NCBI GenBank assembly: GCA_019636335.1
Contig: JAHBXR010000002.1
Location: 372,001 to 436,000, forward strand
DNA: 64,000 nt
Direction of reading: 5' to 3'
From: Pirellulales bacterium
Lineage (GTDB): Bacteria; Planctomycetota; Planctomycetia; Pirellulales; JAEUIK01
Under the pieces are notes generated by a model. That model worked only from the letters and a program-made list of their open reading frames with translations. It did not search any database and was not told where the DNA came from. A program made the translations under genes and the position numbers. Of this stretch, positions 28,491-37,327 are shown in pieces. Every line of letters begins with the position of its first letter. Position 1 is the stretch's first letter.

Positions 28491-28528
28491 AAGCCCGTCG
28501 GCTGCGTTGAGACGCAGCCGACGGGCTT
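28491..28528. terminator. Bidirectional stem-loop between convergent genes
   Basis: Perfect 17-bp inverted repeat AAGCCCGTCGGCTGCGT / ACGCAGCCGACGGGCTT with a TGAG loop. It lies between the secreted-protein gene (+) and fhcA (-). No T-run follows in either direction, so it may act as a transcription barrier or RNA-stabilising hairpin rather than a classical terminator. Confidence 0.6.
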
Positions 28529-28542
28529 ATCGTTGCGCGGGG

Positions 28543-30210
28543 CTATTCCGCCCGGCAGTCGATCTCTTCCGCCCCGTGCAGATAGCTGTCGGCGACGGGG
28601 TAATTACGGAAGCGCATCGTGGCGTGCTCGTCGAACCAACGCGCGATCTCGCGCTCCGCCTCGCGATCGTAGTCCGGCGCTACGTAGAGCGTGCGTCCGG
28701 CCAGGGGAGCCCGGATGTCCCCCTCTTCGACGATCACCTGCCCCGCTTTCATCACGAGCCGCGGCAAGGAGAACATCACCTCCCGGTTGGCGTGCGGCGT
28801 GTAGATCGTGATATCGGCGTCCGCGCCCGGTCCGAGATGCCCCTTGTGCTTTAAGCCCAACATGCGGGCAGGCGCAGCTCGGGTGATCGTGCAGATCTCT
28901 CCCAGCGTGTACTCGCGATCCAGTTCCGCCAGTACGCTGCCGGCGCGGATCTTGGGGTTCACTTGCGCCAGGGCGTCGCGACGATAGGTGCGGTCCATCA
29001 GCAGACGAATGATCTGCGGATAGGCCAGAAACGACGCGCCGTTGGGGTGGTCGGTGCTCAGCGCGACGCGCCACGGATCGTCCACCAGCAGAAACCATTC
29101 GAGACCGATCGCCCATTGCCAGGCGTGGACCAGGCTCTTCTGGCGATACTCGATCGGCGCGATACCGCAGCCCGCCTCGAGTTCCGTATCGGCACTGAAC
29201 CACTTGGTGCCGTAGACCTGGTGCAGGTAATAGCCGAGCGGGCCGTCGCCGGTCATGCTCGTCGTTTCGCCGAACATCACTTGTCCGACGTCGACCGTGA
29301 TGTTCTGGTGCGCGTTCACGTACTCGGCCAGCTCCTTGACGCGCGAGCCGAAGGTCGTCTCGTCCCCTTCGCCGCCGGCATAACTGTGGAACTGAATGTG
29401 CGTGAGATGGCCGCGGTGACCTTCCAACGCCCGCATCGTTTCGAGCGTCGTGCTCCAGTTGCCAGGCAAGCCGAGATTATTGGCATGGATGTGAACGGGA
29501 TGCGGCAGTCGCAATTCATCGGCCGCACGCGCCACCTCGCGCAGGATCGTTCGCGGCGTGACGTTGAAATGATCGACGACGGTATCGAGCCCCTCGACGT
29601 TGCCCGAGGCGTGTTGCTTCCACATTTCGACGCCGCCGGGATTGACCAGCTTGCAGGCGTAACTTTTCGTGGCGCCGAGCAGCCAGCCGAGGTAAGCGCG
29701 CGTGCGCTCGTATTCACCGGCGGCGAGCGACTCCATCACGTAATGGTTGTTGCCCACCAGGACGAAGAAGCCCTTGTCGAGGCAGGGGGTGTCGGCCAGC
29801 TCCTCGTGCGCGTGGCGCGCGAACAGGGGTGGGATCGCCGCGTCGAACGCGGTGGTGTAACCCAGGCCGGCGTATTTGTAGCCCGTCGCGAACGTGGTGG
29901 GAGAACTTCCCAGCAGGCCGCTCAGCGTTCGCTCCGTACGAGGCACGGCGACGCCGCGGCGTTTTTCCTCGGGGCGCAGCTTGCGGGCCATGTTCACCTT
30001 CGGCCCGGCGATATGACAGTGCATGTCGATGCCCCCCGGCATGACGGCCATGCCGCGTGCGTCGATCGTGCGGTCGGCCCGCGTGCTGGGGTCCTGCGGC
30101 GCGGCGATGATGCGCCCCTCGCGGATCCAGAGATCGCGTACTTCACCATCGATGTTGTTCGCCGGGTCGTAGAGGGTGCCGCCGGCGATCTTGAGCAGCG
30201 ACGTCGTCAT
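28543..30210 (-). CDS. fhcA: Formylmethanofuran dehydrogenase/hydrolase subunit A
   Basis: 555-residue amidohydrolase-fold subunit interconverting formate and formyl-methanofuran(-like) carrier in C1 metabolism. Metal ligands known from FwdA can be placed: H64 and H66 in DMHCHIAGPKVN, the carboxylatable lysine K187 in CKLVNPGGVEMW, H242 in VHIHANNLGLPGNW, H271 in LTHIQFHSYAG, and D387 in LSTDHPNG. All appear intact, so an active binuclear zinc site is expected. Its ATG overlaps the stop of the upstream fwdD-fwdB fusion gene, indicating one operon and likely one complex. Confidence 0.93.
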   Translation of the reverse strand: MTTSLLKIAGGTLYDPANNIDGEVRDLWIREGRIIAAPQDPSTRADRTIDARGMAVMPGGIDMHCHIAGPKVNMARKLRPEEKRRGVAVPRTERTLSGLLGSSPTTFATGYKYAGLGYTTAFDAAIPPLFARHAHEELADTPCLDKGFFVLVGNNHYVMESLAAGEYERTRAYLGWLLGATKSYACKLVNPGGVEMWKQHASGNVEGLDTVVDHFNVTPRTILREVARAADELRLPHPVHIHANNLGLPGNWSTTLETMRALEGHRGHLTHIQFHSYAGGEGDETTFGSRVKELAEYVNAHQNITVDVGQVMFGETTSMTGDGPLGYYLHQVYGTKWFSADTELEAGCGIAPIEYRQKSLVHAWQWAIGLEWFLLVDDPWRVALSTDHPNGASFLAYPQIIRLLMDRTYRRDALAQVNPKIRAGSVLAELDREYTLGEICTITRAAPARMLGLKHKGHLGPGADADITIYTPHANREVMFSLPRLVMKAGQVIVEEGDIRAPLAGRTLYVAPDYDREAEREIARWFDEHATMRFRNYPVADSYLHGAEEIDCRAE

Positions 30211-31952
30211 GGACAGGCCACCTGCCTTGGCTCGGCGCGCCCTTCTTGCAGGCGACGCTCGAGGCGCACGAGCACCTCGTGATCGCTCGGCAACTTCGAC
30301 GTGGTGGCGGCACGTAGCGTGAAGGGAACTTCGTCCATGCGATAAACTGTGCCCCCTGTCTGCACGCCCAAGATCGCGGTACGAAACGAGACGGTTGCCG
30401 CGCGCGAGGTCTCCGTCTCGCGAGGATCAAGCACGACGGTGGGAATGCCGCGCAGGTGCTCGCGTGCCTCGGCGTTGTATTGCGTCAGCGGATCGCCCGA
30501 GACGACGAGCGCCGCGTCGACTTCGCGGCGTGCGAGAAGATCGGCCATGGTGAACTCGCCTGGTCCGAAACGGGGATAACCGCGCGCGTAATTCACCGCG
30601 AAGGGAAAACCGCAGCGCCAGGCGAGCACGTTGTCGGCGCCGGTCAGGTTGCTGTAGCCGCGCATCGGTTTGCAGATGAATCGCGTGTGGCGATTCATGT
30701 CGCGCGAGAGGGCCATCATCGCCTCGACGTTCAGATGCTTGCCCCGAGTGGTCGTCAGGCCCAGGCCGAAGAGAATGACGCCGAAACGTGCGCGGCGCAT
30801 CTGGGACATCAGCGATTGCCATTCGGCGAGCGAAATGCCCGTGTCGCGTTCGACCTGCTCGGCGTCGAGCGGTAGATCTTGCGCAAGGGCGCGCAGAGTC
30901 CACAGGGCCTCGAAATCACGATGCGGCTTGATGCGCAGGAAGCGATCGACGGCCTCCGCCGTCGGCGTCCGGCGCACGTCCACCAGCACGGCGGTGCGGC
31001 TGCGGCGACCATCGCGGAGAAAATTGCCCGCCGGATCGAGGCTATAGCGCTCGAAGTGGCGCGGATGACTTTCGGCCGGGTTCCACCCCCAGAAGATCAC
31101 CAGGTCCGCGCGGTGACGAATCTCGCCCAGCGTGGCCGTCGGCTCGCCGATGTTTTGCAGGGCCACGGCCGACGGTCCATGGCAGAGACTGGTCGTCGTA
31201 TCGAGATTCGCCCCCAGTTGATCGGCCAGCGCGACGGCGGCGCGTTGTGCCTCGCAGTTCGTGTCGCCCAGGCCGAAGACCACCGGGTAGCGCGAGTCGG
31301 CCAGAATGGCGGCGGCCGCGTCGATGGCTTCGTCGAGCGACGCCGGCTTGCCGCGCACGAGACAGGCCGGCTCGTCGTCGGCCGGCAGTAGTTTTGCCGC
31401 GTGCAGGAAGCCGGCGCGGCCAAGCTCGCACGCCCGATCGACGGCGACGACCGCGTTCTGCGCCACGTGCAACGTGAGGTCATCACACGTGCAACTGCAG
31501 AATGGGCAGACGGCGTCTTCCAGCACCGTGAGTGAGCTCGCGTGTGCGCGCGGCGAAGTATCAGCAATCGGCGATGTGGCGGCAACTTGCTTCGCATCGC
31601 GCGCCGGCGACGAACATCGTTCGAGGCGGACGGCGATCCCCTTGCCGATCGGCATGCCGGTGGCCTCGGTTTCATCGCCGAGTAAAAGTGCCGAGGCTTC
31701 GCCGATGGGGAGGAAAAGCAGGCCCGGCGGCAATTCGTCGTGGGCAACGACGGCGACAGAGACTTCACAGACGCCGTGCGAGGAGACGAGCCGCACGCGA
31801 TCACCCGTGGCGAGCTCGAGTCGCGCGGCGTCCTGGGGCGCGAGGCGCACGGTCTCCCCCTCGGCAGGATTGCCGAGCGCCAAGACACTACCCGCCACGC
31901 CCACGCCGTAGCGCTGTGAATAGCCGACGATCAAGAGGAAACCAACAGGCAT
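30207..31952 (-). CDS. fhcB: Fused formylmethanofuran dehydrogenase subunits D and B
   Basis: About 581 residues with ATG 31952 (an ATG at 31976 would add eight). Residues 1-113 resemble FwdD, the molybdopterin-dinucleotide-binding subunit (LPPGLLFLPIGEASALL, then TGMPIGKG). A linker of about 30 residues follows, then a complete FwdB. In FwdB the iron-sulfur cysteines C149, C152, C156 and C175 (CPFCSCTCDDL ... ACELG) and the metal-ligand cysteine C257 in SLCHGPS are all present. This is the pattern of redox-active archaeal FwdB. Stop overlaps the fhcA start. The fusion is read as one continuous frame. Confidence 0.88.
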   Translation of the reverse strand: MPVGFLLIVGYSQRYGVGVAGSVLALGNPAEGETVRLAPQDAARLELATGDRVRLVSSHGVCEVSVAVVAHDELPPGLLFLPIGEASALLLGDETEATGMPIGKGIAVRLERCSSPARDAKQVAATSPIADTSPRAHASSLTVLEDAVCPFCSCTCDDLTLHVAQNAVVAVDRACELGRAGFLHAAKLLPADDEPACLVRGKPASLDEAIDAAAAILADSRYPVVFGLGDTNCEAQRAAVALADQLGANLDTTTSLCHGPSAVALQNIGEPTATLGEIRHRADLVIFWGWNPAESHPRHFERYSLDPAGNFLRDGRRSRTAVLVDVRRTPTAEAVDRFLRIKPHRDFEALWTLRALAQDLPLDAEQVERDTGISLAEWQSLMSQMRRARFGVILFGLGLTTTRGKHLNVEAMMALSRDMNRHTRFICKPMRGYSNLTGADNVLAWRCGFPFAVNYARGYPRFGPGEFTMADLLARREVDAALVVSGDPLTQYNAEAREHLRGIPTVVLDPRETETSRAATVSFRTAILGVQTGGTVYRMDEVPFTLRAATTSKLPSDHEVLVRLERRLQEGRAEPRQVACP

Positions 31953-32158
31953 GGAAGATCTACGCAGTCGAGGCAAGCCGGCAGGGGTGAATGGGCGCTA
32001 CTCTATTCTGTACGCTGGCAGGTGTTTAGGCCAGTCGCCGGGCCGCCCAATCACCGGCTAGTCGCTGCACGTGTCCTTGTCATTTAGAATGCACGCTCGG
32101 CGGGCCGAGGTCTGCCTGGACTTCACGTCGCATCGCGCAAACACGTGTGGGCAATTGC

Positions 32159-32983
32159 ATGGAACTTGCCAAGGGATCGGTCGACCGTCTGGCAGCGAGG
32201 CCGATGATCCGAGTCGTCGACGTGACGCAACACTACGGCGTGCGGCCCGTGTTGCGCGATCTCAGTCTCGACGTGCAGCCGGGCGAGTTGGTGGTGTTGA
32301 TGGGACCCAACGGCATGGGCAAGACCACCTTGATGAATGTCATCGGCGGCGGCTTATCGCCGCAGCGAGGCTACGTCGAGATCGACGGCCAACGCCGCCG
32401 CAGCACGGCCGAAGTCGAGCTGGCGATTCGAAAAAAGGTCGTCTACCTGGCTGACCGACCGTGGCTGCCGATGCGCGCTACCGGACGCGAGATCCTGCTG
32501 GCCGTGGGGCGGTTGTACAACGTCGATGCCACGTGGTTGATTGACCACGTGCAATTGTTGCTCGAACTGTTCGAACTGCACGAGTGTGGCGACTCGCCCC
32601 TACGCGATTGCTCGGCCGGACAACAAAAGAAGATCGCGCTTTGTTCCGCACTGGTGACCGAGGCGCCCCTCATGCTGCTCGACGAACCGTTTTCTGGCGG
32701 TCTCGATCCGGCGGGCCTGCTCGTCATGAAGCGCTTGTTGCGGCAACTTGCGACGGAAAGGGGCCGCACGATCGTGTTGGCTACCCCGGTGCCGGAACTG
32801 GTCGATGAACTAGGCGCGCGGATTGTTCTCCTCGGGGATGGACGCATCGTGGCCGATGGATCGGCCGAACAACTGCGAACAGAGTCAGGTCGCGAGGGAC
32901 CTTTGGAGGAAGTGGTGGCGACGATGATCGCGCCGAAGTCGTTCGGAGCGATCGAACGATATTTCCAGGAAACGAAGCGATGA
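32159..32983 (+). CDS. ABC transporter ATP-binding protein
   Basis: About 274 residues; possible starts are GTG 32147, ATG 32159 and ATG 32204, the last leading directly into MIRVVDVTQHYGVRPVL. Walker A is GPNGMGKTTL, the signature region is DCSAGQQKKIALCSAL (an atypical SAGQQ instead of LSGGQ), and Walker B is LMLLDEPFSGGLDP. It overlaps the following membrane-protein gene, its likely transport partner. Substrate unknown. It is divergent from the fhcB-fhcA operon and upstream of ftr, which hints at a C1-related role. Confidence 0.85.
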   Translation: MELAKGSVDRLAARPMIRVVDVTQHYGVRPVLRDLSLDVQPGELVVLMGPNGMGKTTLMNVIGGGLSPQRGYVEIDGQRRRSTAEVELAIRKKVVYLADRPWLPMRATGREILLAVGRLYNVDATWLIDHVQLLLELFELHECGDSPLRDCSAGQQKKIALCSALVTEAPLMLLDEPFSGGLDPAGLLVMKRLLRQLATERGRTIVLATPVPELVDELGARIVLLGDGRIVADGSAEQLRTESGREGPLEEVVATMIAPKSFGAIERYFQETKR

Positions 32984-34137
32984 TGAGAAGCTCACCCTGG
33001 TTTTTCCATCTCGGCCCCATCGCCTGCTTGGTGCTCGCGTTCTATGTGGTAGGGTTGCTCGCCATCCATCTGCTACAGGGGAGCCCGTGGCAAGTATGGG
33101 GCAATGAGCTAGCGCATGGAGCAGTGCCATTGCTGGTTGTCATCTTGCCGATTTATGCGTTCTGGCGCGTTGTTGCCTACCATCCGGCATGGTCGCAGGA
33201 CTATCGCGACTGGCTGCGCAACACACCCTGGACCAGCGAGCAACCACTGCCGTTCGGACCGGCGCAGCCTACCTGGCCAGAGCTGGCGGCCTTGCTCGTC
33301 ATCTTGTTCTTGGCAGGTCTCGTCGAATGGAGCTTGTTTCTGTCTATCTGGTGCGCCGTGACGGTGGTCTATGTAGGTACTCAGGCGCTGACCGCAACGG
33401 CGCGAGGACGGTATGCGTGGGGCTATGCCACCTGGTTTACGGGGTTTGCGCTCCCTGTCGTCTGGACTTCCCCCTGGTTCGTATTGCTCGTCACCGTCGT
33501 CATGCAGGCCATCGGTCGCGGTGCCCTGGCTGCTTCATTGCGTGAGCTGCGCGCTCAGACAGCACTCACTTGCGAGCAATTGCCATTCTATCGGGCGAAT
33601 CGTCGGAACCGCGAAGTGTCTCTCGACGGTGCCCTTCTGCCCCTTGGGCCGCATTTGTCCGAGCACCGTGTCAAGACGCGCGACGCGTGGCTCATTAGTG
33701 TGGCAGTTGCCTGGGCTTATTTCGCCATTTCTCTGGCAGCCGCGCGAAATGGCAATGTCGTAGAAGATGGCTTCTTTCGCACTTTCGTCGTCATATTGGC
33801 AGTGGGTGTGATCGTCGTCCGGCTGTGGCGATATGTCGTGACGGGGCTTTGGCCCCCTATCAGTTATCGTGGTCGACTGGCGACGCGACAGTGGCTTGTG
33901 CCGGGCTACGATCGTGTGTTCGCCGCACCACTTCTCGTCTTGGGAATGCTTTTCGTGGGGATCTATCTCGCCCCTGGAACGACCGTTCGCGATCTCATGA
34001 CGTTATCAGGTCTCGTTTTCGCGCTGCTGCTGGTGGGGTTGGGAATGGGGCCCGGCTATCGGGAATGGATGCTTACAGCCCCTGGCAGATTATCTCCCAT
34101 GCAACCGGATGGAGGAGACACAAGGCAGATACAGTAG
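32980..34137 (+). CDS. Multi-pass membrane protein, likely ABC permease partner
   Basis: 385 residues with about nine or ten hydrophobic segments (for example ACLVLAFYVVGLLAIHLL and VFALLLVGLGMG). Two ATGs in tandem start the frame and overlap the stop of the ATPase gene, so the two are translationally coupled. I do not recognise the permease family. The segment between the two membrane halves (LTCEQLPFYRANRRNREVSL) is polar and probably cytoplasmic. Base composition looks slightly less GC-rich than the flanking C1 genes. ftr begins 41 bases later. Confidence 0.75.
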   Translation: MMRSSPWFFHLGPIACLVLAFYVVGLLAIHLLQGSPWQVWGNELAHGAVPLLVVILPIYAFWRVVAYHPAWSQDYRDWLRNTPWTSEQPLPFGPAQPTWPELAALLVILFLAGLVEWSLFLSIWCAVTVVYVGTQALTATARGRYAWGYATWFTGFALPVVWTSPWFVLLVTVVMQAIGRGALAASLRELRAQTALTCEQLPFYRANRRNREVSLDGALLPLGPHLSEHRVKTRDAWLISVAVAWAYFAISLAAARNGNVVEDGFFRTFVVILAVGVIVVRLWRYVVTGLWPPISYRGRLATRQWLVPGYDRVFAAPLLVLGMLFVGIYLAPGTTVRDLMTLSGLVFALLLVGLGMGPGYREWMLTAPGRLSPMQPDGGDTRQIQ

Positions 34138-34178
34138 AATCTCACGGCCTTGCCCCCTCGTTCTCTCGCCTACGCCTC

Positions 34179-35069
34179 ATGCACATCGGTCCCACGGAGA
34201 TTGAAGACACTTTTGCCGAGGCCTTCGGCATGAAGTGTACGCGCGTTCTTGTCACGGCCGATGACGACGAGTGGCTTGAGGCTGCGGTTCGCGCCTCGAC
34301 CGGGTATGCCTCGTCGGTGATCGGCTGCGATGCGGAAGCTGGCGTCGAGCGGTTTCTGCCAGCCAAGGAAACGCCCGACGGGCGGCCCGGTGTCTCCCTG
34401 CTCTTCTGGGGCTTCTCGACCGAGGCACTGACCAAGGCCGTGCCCCAGCGCGTCGGCCAATGCCTGATGACCTGCGCGACGACGTCGGTCTTCGACGGGA
34501 TGCCCGACGCCGAACGCCGCATCCCGCTCGGCAAGCATTTGCGTTATTTCGGCGACGGATTTCAGAAGAGCAAGGTGATCGCGGGCCGGCGCTACTGGCG
34601 CGTGCCGGTGATGGATGGCGAGTTTCTCGTCGAGGAGTCGCTCGGCGCGGTCGATGGCGTTGGAGGCGGCAATCTGATTCTACAAGCGGTCGATCGCGCG
34701 ACGGGCACCGCGGCGGCGCGACGCGCCGTGACTGCCATCGCCAAGGTACCGGGTGCGGTTGCTCCTTTCCCGGGAGGCGTTGTTCGTAGCGGCAGCAAGG
34801 TCGGCTCGCGCTACAAGGCCCTGCGCGCCTCGACGAACGAGGCCTTCTGCCCCACCTTGCGGGGCCGTGTCGATTCCGCGTTGCTCGACGGCGTGAACTG
34901 CGCCTACGAGATCGTCATCGACGGCGTCAACGAGACAGCGGTCGCACGAGCGATGGCCGAGGCGATCCGCGCCGCGGCCGGGCCGGGCGTGCCGCGCATC
35001 GGCGCCGCCCACTTCGGCGGCAAACTCGGCAAGTTTCACTTCCACCTGCACAAACTGCTGGGTGAGTAG
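34179..35069 (+). CDS. ftr: Formylmethanofuran:tetrahydromethanopterin formyltransferase
   Basis: 296-residue Ftr/FhcD, transferring the formyl group between the furan cofactor and tetrahydromethanopterin. ATG 34179 gives MHIGPTEIEDTFAEAFGMK, the typical start; the frame is open upstream but not conserved. Further blocks are RIPLGKHLRYFGDGFQKSK, LVEESLGAVDGVGGGNL and the C-terminal FGGKLGKFHFHLHKLL. Length is normal. It lies on the opposite strand from fhcA/fhcB and directly downstream of an ABC transporter pair. Confidence 0.95.
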   Translation: MHIGPTEIEDTFAEAFGMKCTRVLVTADDDEWLEAAVRASTGYASSVIGCDAEAGVERFLPAKETPDGRPGVSLLFWGFSTEALTKAVPQRVGQCLMTCATTSVFDGMPDAERRIPLGKHLRYFGDGFQKSKVIAGRRYWRVPVMDGEFLVEESLGAVDGVGGGNLILQAVDRATGTAAARRAVTAIAKVPGAVAPFPGGVVRSGSKVGSRYKALRASTNEAFCPTLRGRVDSALLDGVNCAYEIVIDGVNETAVARAMAEAIRAAAGPGVPRIGAAHFGGKLGKFHFHLHKLLGE

Positions 35070-35093
35070 CAGACGCCGCTGTGGGTTTGTTGC

Positions 35094-35203
35094 TCCTTCG
35101 TCGTGCCGTAGTGCCGTCGTGGTTACTCTCTCGCGTGCTGTCTCCTTCGTCGTGTTACCAATCGTCGATTTCTTACCACAACGGCACTACGACACGACGA
35201 GGA
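35094..35203. repeat. Large imperfect inverted repeat between convergent genes
   Basis: Left arm 35094-35123 (TCCTTCGTCGTGCCGTAGTG...) pairs with right arm 35175-35203 (ACCACAACGGCACTACGACA...) over about 29 bases with few mismatches; spacer about 51 bases, which contains another CCTTCGTCGTG copy. It lies between ftr (+) and the PQQ-propeller gene (-). It may be a small mobile palindromic element and may serve as a shared transcription end. Confidence 0.7.
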
Positions 35204-35220
35204 GTCGGTTGCGTTATTCT

Positions 35221-36585
35221 TCATTCCTCGATGCAGTAAAGCTGCGAGTCGGTGCGGATGAGTAGTTTGTTGCCCGCGATGGCGGGCGTCGCAAGGCACA
35301 TCGCCTCTTCGTCGAGCGGGTTCGTGTGCAGCACCTCGAACTCGGGGCCCGCCTTGACGACCGTCGTCACGCCGAATTCGTTCAGGCAGAAGATCGCGTC
35401 GCGGTAGGCCCAGGGCGAAGCGGTGTAGGCCTTGCCGTCGGGAATGCGACGCTTGCCGTAGGCGATTTCCCCCGTGTTCGCGTCGTAGCAGGCGATGATG
35501 CCCGCATCGAGCACAACGTAGATATAGTCGCCATAGGCCAACGGCGAAGGGTTGTAAGGTGCGGCGGCCTTTTGACGCCAGGCGACGAACTCGCTCGTGT
35601 CCGCGCCGGCCACGGGCGTAATGTCCCCCTTGGCTCCCGGCTTCACGGCGACCAGTGGCTTCTTGTTTCCCATCACGTGCCCTGACGTGACATAGAGCAG
35701 TCCGTGATGCGCAAACGGCGTGGGAATCGCATTGCGCGACATCTCGTTGAGCTGCCACAGCACGTTGCCGTCGAGATCGTACGACAGCACCTGGCCGGCG
35801 CCCGACGCGATCAACTCCGTCCGCTCCGGCGTGCGCCACACGAAGGGGGTGGCCCAGTTGCTCCCCCTGTCGCGCGCGACGCGCCATTTCTCGGCGCCCG
35901 TCTGCTTGTCGAGCGCCGTAATGAAGGACGATTCCTCGTTGTCGTTGAGCACGATCAAGGCGTCGTCGGTCAAGGTGGGCGAAGCCCCCGTGCCCCAGCC
36001 GTTGGCGGACGGATAGTTGCCAAGATTCTTCGACCAGACCCGGTTGCCCTCGAAGTCGTAGGCGAAGACGCCGACGTTGCCGAAATAAACGTAGAGCAAT
36101 TCGCCGTCGGTGACGGGCGTCTCCGAGGCATAAGTGTTCTTCAAGTGAATGGAACTGGGGGGAGGGCCTTCGTGCGCGGTCTTTTCCCACAACAGCGTGC
36201 CATCGGCCAGGTCGAGGCACATCACCTTCCAGCGATGCACAGCCGGGGAGATCTCCGGTCGTTCACCACCCAGATAAAGTCCGCGCCGCTGCTTCTCGCC
36301 GTCGCCGTCACTCTCGACCGTGGTAAGGAAGACGCGATCGCCCCACACGATGGGCGACGCCCAGCCCCGGCCGGGAATGGCCTGCTTCCAACGCACATTC
36401 TCCGTGGCGCTCCATTTCAGCGGCAGCGTGCCTGCTTCCACCGCGCCGGTCGCATGCGGCCCCCGAAACTGCGGCCAATCGCTCGAGCTCGGCGCGGCGG
36501 CCAACACGGCGCGCGCCGAAACACCAACCGCCAGGATACTCAACAGCAGGGCAACTCGTATCGCTCGTGGCATGGCGAATGTCAT
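35221..36585 (-). CDS. PQQ-like beta-propeller secreted protein
   Basis: 454 residues with an N-terminal Sec signal (RVALLLSILAVGVSARAVLA); an internal ATG four codons later (MPRAIRV) is an equally good start. Repeated blade motifs include WPQFRGPHATG, WASPIVWGDRVFLTTVESDG, ASPTLTDDALIVLND and ATPAIAGNKLLIRTDSQLY. Same family as the lipoprotein at 23187-24623 but without the lipobox. In planctomycetes these WPQFRGP proteins are numerous; catalytic function is not shown by the sequence. Confidence 0.87.
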   Translation of the reverse strand: MTFAMPRAIRVALLLSILAVGVSARAVLAAAPSSSDWPQFRGPHATGAVEAGTLPLKWSATENVRWKQAIPGRGWASPIVWGDRVFLTTVESDGDGEKQRRGLYLGGERPEISPAVHRWKVMCLDLADGTLLWEKTAHEGPPPSSIHLKNTYASETPVTDGELLYVYFGNVGVFAYDFEGNRVWSKNLGNYPSANGWGTGASPTLTDDALIVLNDNEESSFITALDKQTGAEKWRVARDRGSNWATPFVWRTPERTELIASGAGQVLSYDLDGNVLWQLNEMSRNAIPTPFAHHGLLYVTSGHVMGNKKPLVAVKPGAKGDITPVAGADTSEFVAWRQKAAAPYNPSPLAYGDYIYVVLDAGIIACYDANTGEIAYGKRRIPDGKAYTASPWAYRDAIFCLNEFGVTTVVKAGPEFEVLHTNPLDEEAMCLATPAIAGNKLLIRTDSQLYCIEE

Positions 36586-36624
36586 GGATGGCTAACCGCA
36601 AAAGATATGGTTGGCTTCTCAATT

Positions 36625-36690
36625 CCTTCGCGCCCTTGGCGTCTTCGCGGTAATCATTCTTTTACCGCGAAGACGCCAAGGGCGCGAAGG
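36625..36690. repeat. Perfect 29-bp inverted repeat (TTGGCGTCTTCGCGG family)
   Basis: Arms 36625-36653 and 36662-36690 are perfect reverse complements over 29 bases (CCTTCGCGCCCTTGGCGTCT...), spacer 8 bases. One frame reads TAKTPRARR, a peptide string I know from spurious ORFs in many bacterial genomes, so this is a widely dispersed palindromic repeat. It sits between two minus-strand genes. Confidence 0.85.
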
Positions 36691-36731
36691 GACAGAAGAT
36701 TTGGAGTACGATCGTTCGATTCGTTGAGTAG

Positions 36732-37193
36732 TTACCGATTCTGCGCGTTCCAGGTTTCGCGGAAACGCATGTAGTAGCGCTGAACCTCCGCCACGCAACT
36801 CTGGCCGGTCGGCGATTTTTGCCGGCAACAGGCCTCGGCCGTTTTCGACTTGTCGACCACCCCACGCACCCGGGTCACCACCCCCTCGCGAACGTCCTGC
36901 TCGATGTCGTCGGTGGTAAGACCAAAGCAGGGGCAGACCGGCGCGGTCGGGTCTTTGGGATAAGCGGGGAATCGCAGCCGATCGACGGGTACCACGCGCT
37001 CGAAGGCGTCGAAGTAGGCCACCTCGCAGCGGGGATAAGGACAGTAAAAGGCGCTCTCCGCGACCGCCGTGCGCCCCTCTGCGCCCAATTGGGCGGCCAG
37101 CGTCTCCGGCCCCACCGCCAGGCCGGGCGAATCGCACTGCGGGCAGCGGCACGCGGCGGTTTCGTCGGGTTCGCGGACAAAGGCCTTGTTCAT
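36732..37193 (-). CDS. CopZ-like iron-sulfur/zinc-binding protein
   Basis: 153 residues from ATG 37193; ATGs at 37202 and 37205 would add three or four. Cysteines C15/C17/C20, C51/C56, C87/C89, C122/C123 and C133 are arranged as in the N-terminal zinc plus [2Fe-2S] domain of CopZ-type proteins (CRCPQC, YCPYPRCEVAYFDAF, CPCFGLTTDDI). The heavy-metal-associated copper-binding domain of archaeal CopZ is absent. A copper gene neighbourhood is not visible. Role: probably a small redox or metal-handling protein. Confidence 0.72.
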   Translation of the reverse strand: MNKAFVREPDETAACRCPQCDSPGLAVGPETLAAQLGAEGRTAVAESAFYCPYPRCEVAYFDAFERVVPVDRLRFPAYPKDPTAPVCPCFGLTTDDIEQDVREGVVTRVRGVVDKSKTAEACCRQKSPTGQSCVAEVQRYYMRFRETWNAQNR

Positions 37194-37327
37194 GCTCCTC
37201 ATCATACGTCGCCGACAGGAGATAGCGAAATTGCCCGATTTCGGCCCAGATCCCATAATAGAAACAGACTCACCGCGCGCCGCGTAGGAAGTGCTGACGA
37301 GAATTGCTCCCCCGAGGGAAGTCTGGC

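Noticed and set aside
28491..28528. Considered as a classical terminator for both flanking genes
   Set aside because: The stem is perfect but lacks a T-run on either side, so it is kept only as a stem-loop with moderate confidence.
35704..36774. 356-codon plus-strand frame ending in TAKTPRARR
   Set aside because: Antisense of the PQQ-propeller gene running into the dispersed palindrome; the recognisable tail comes from the repeat.
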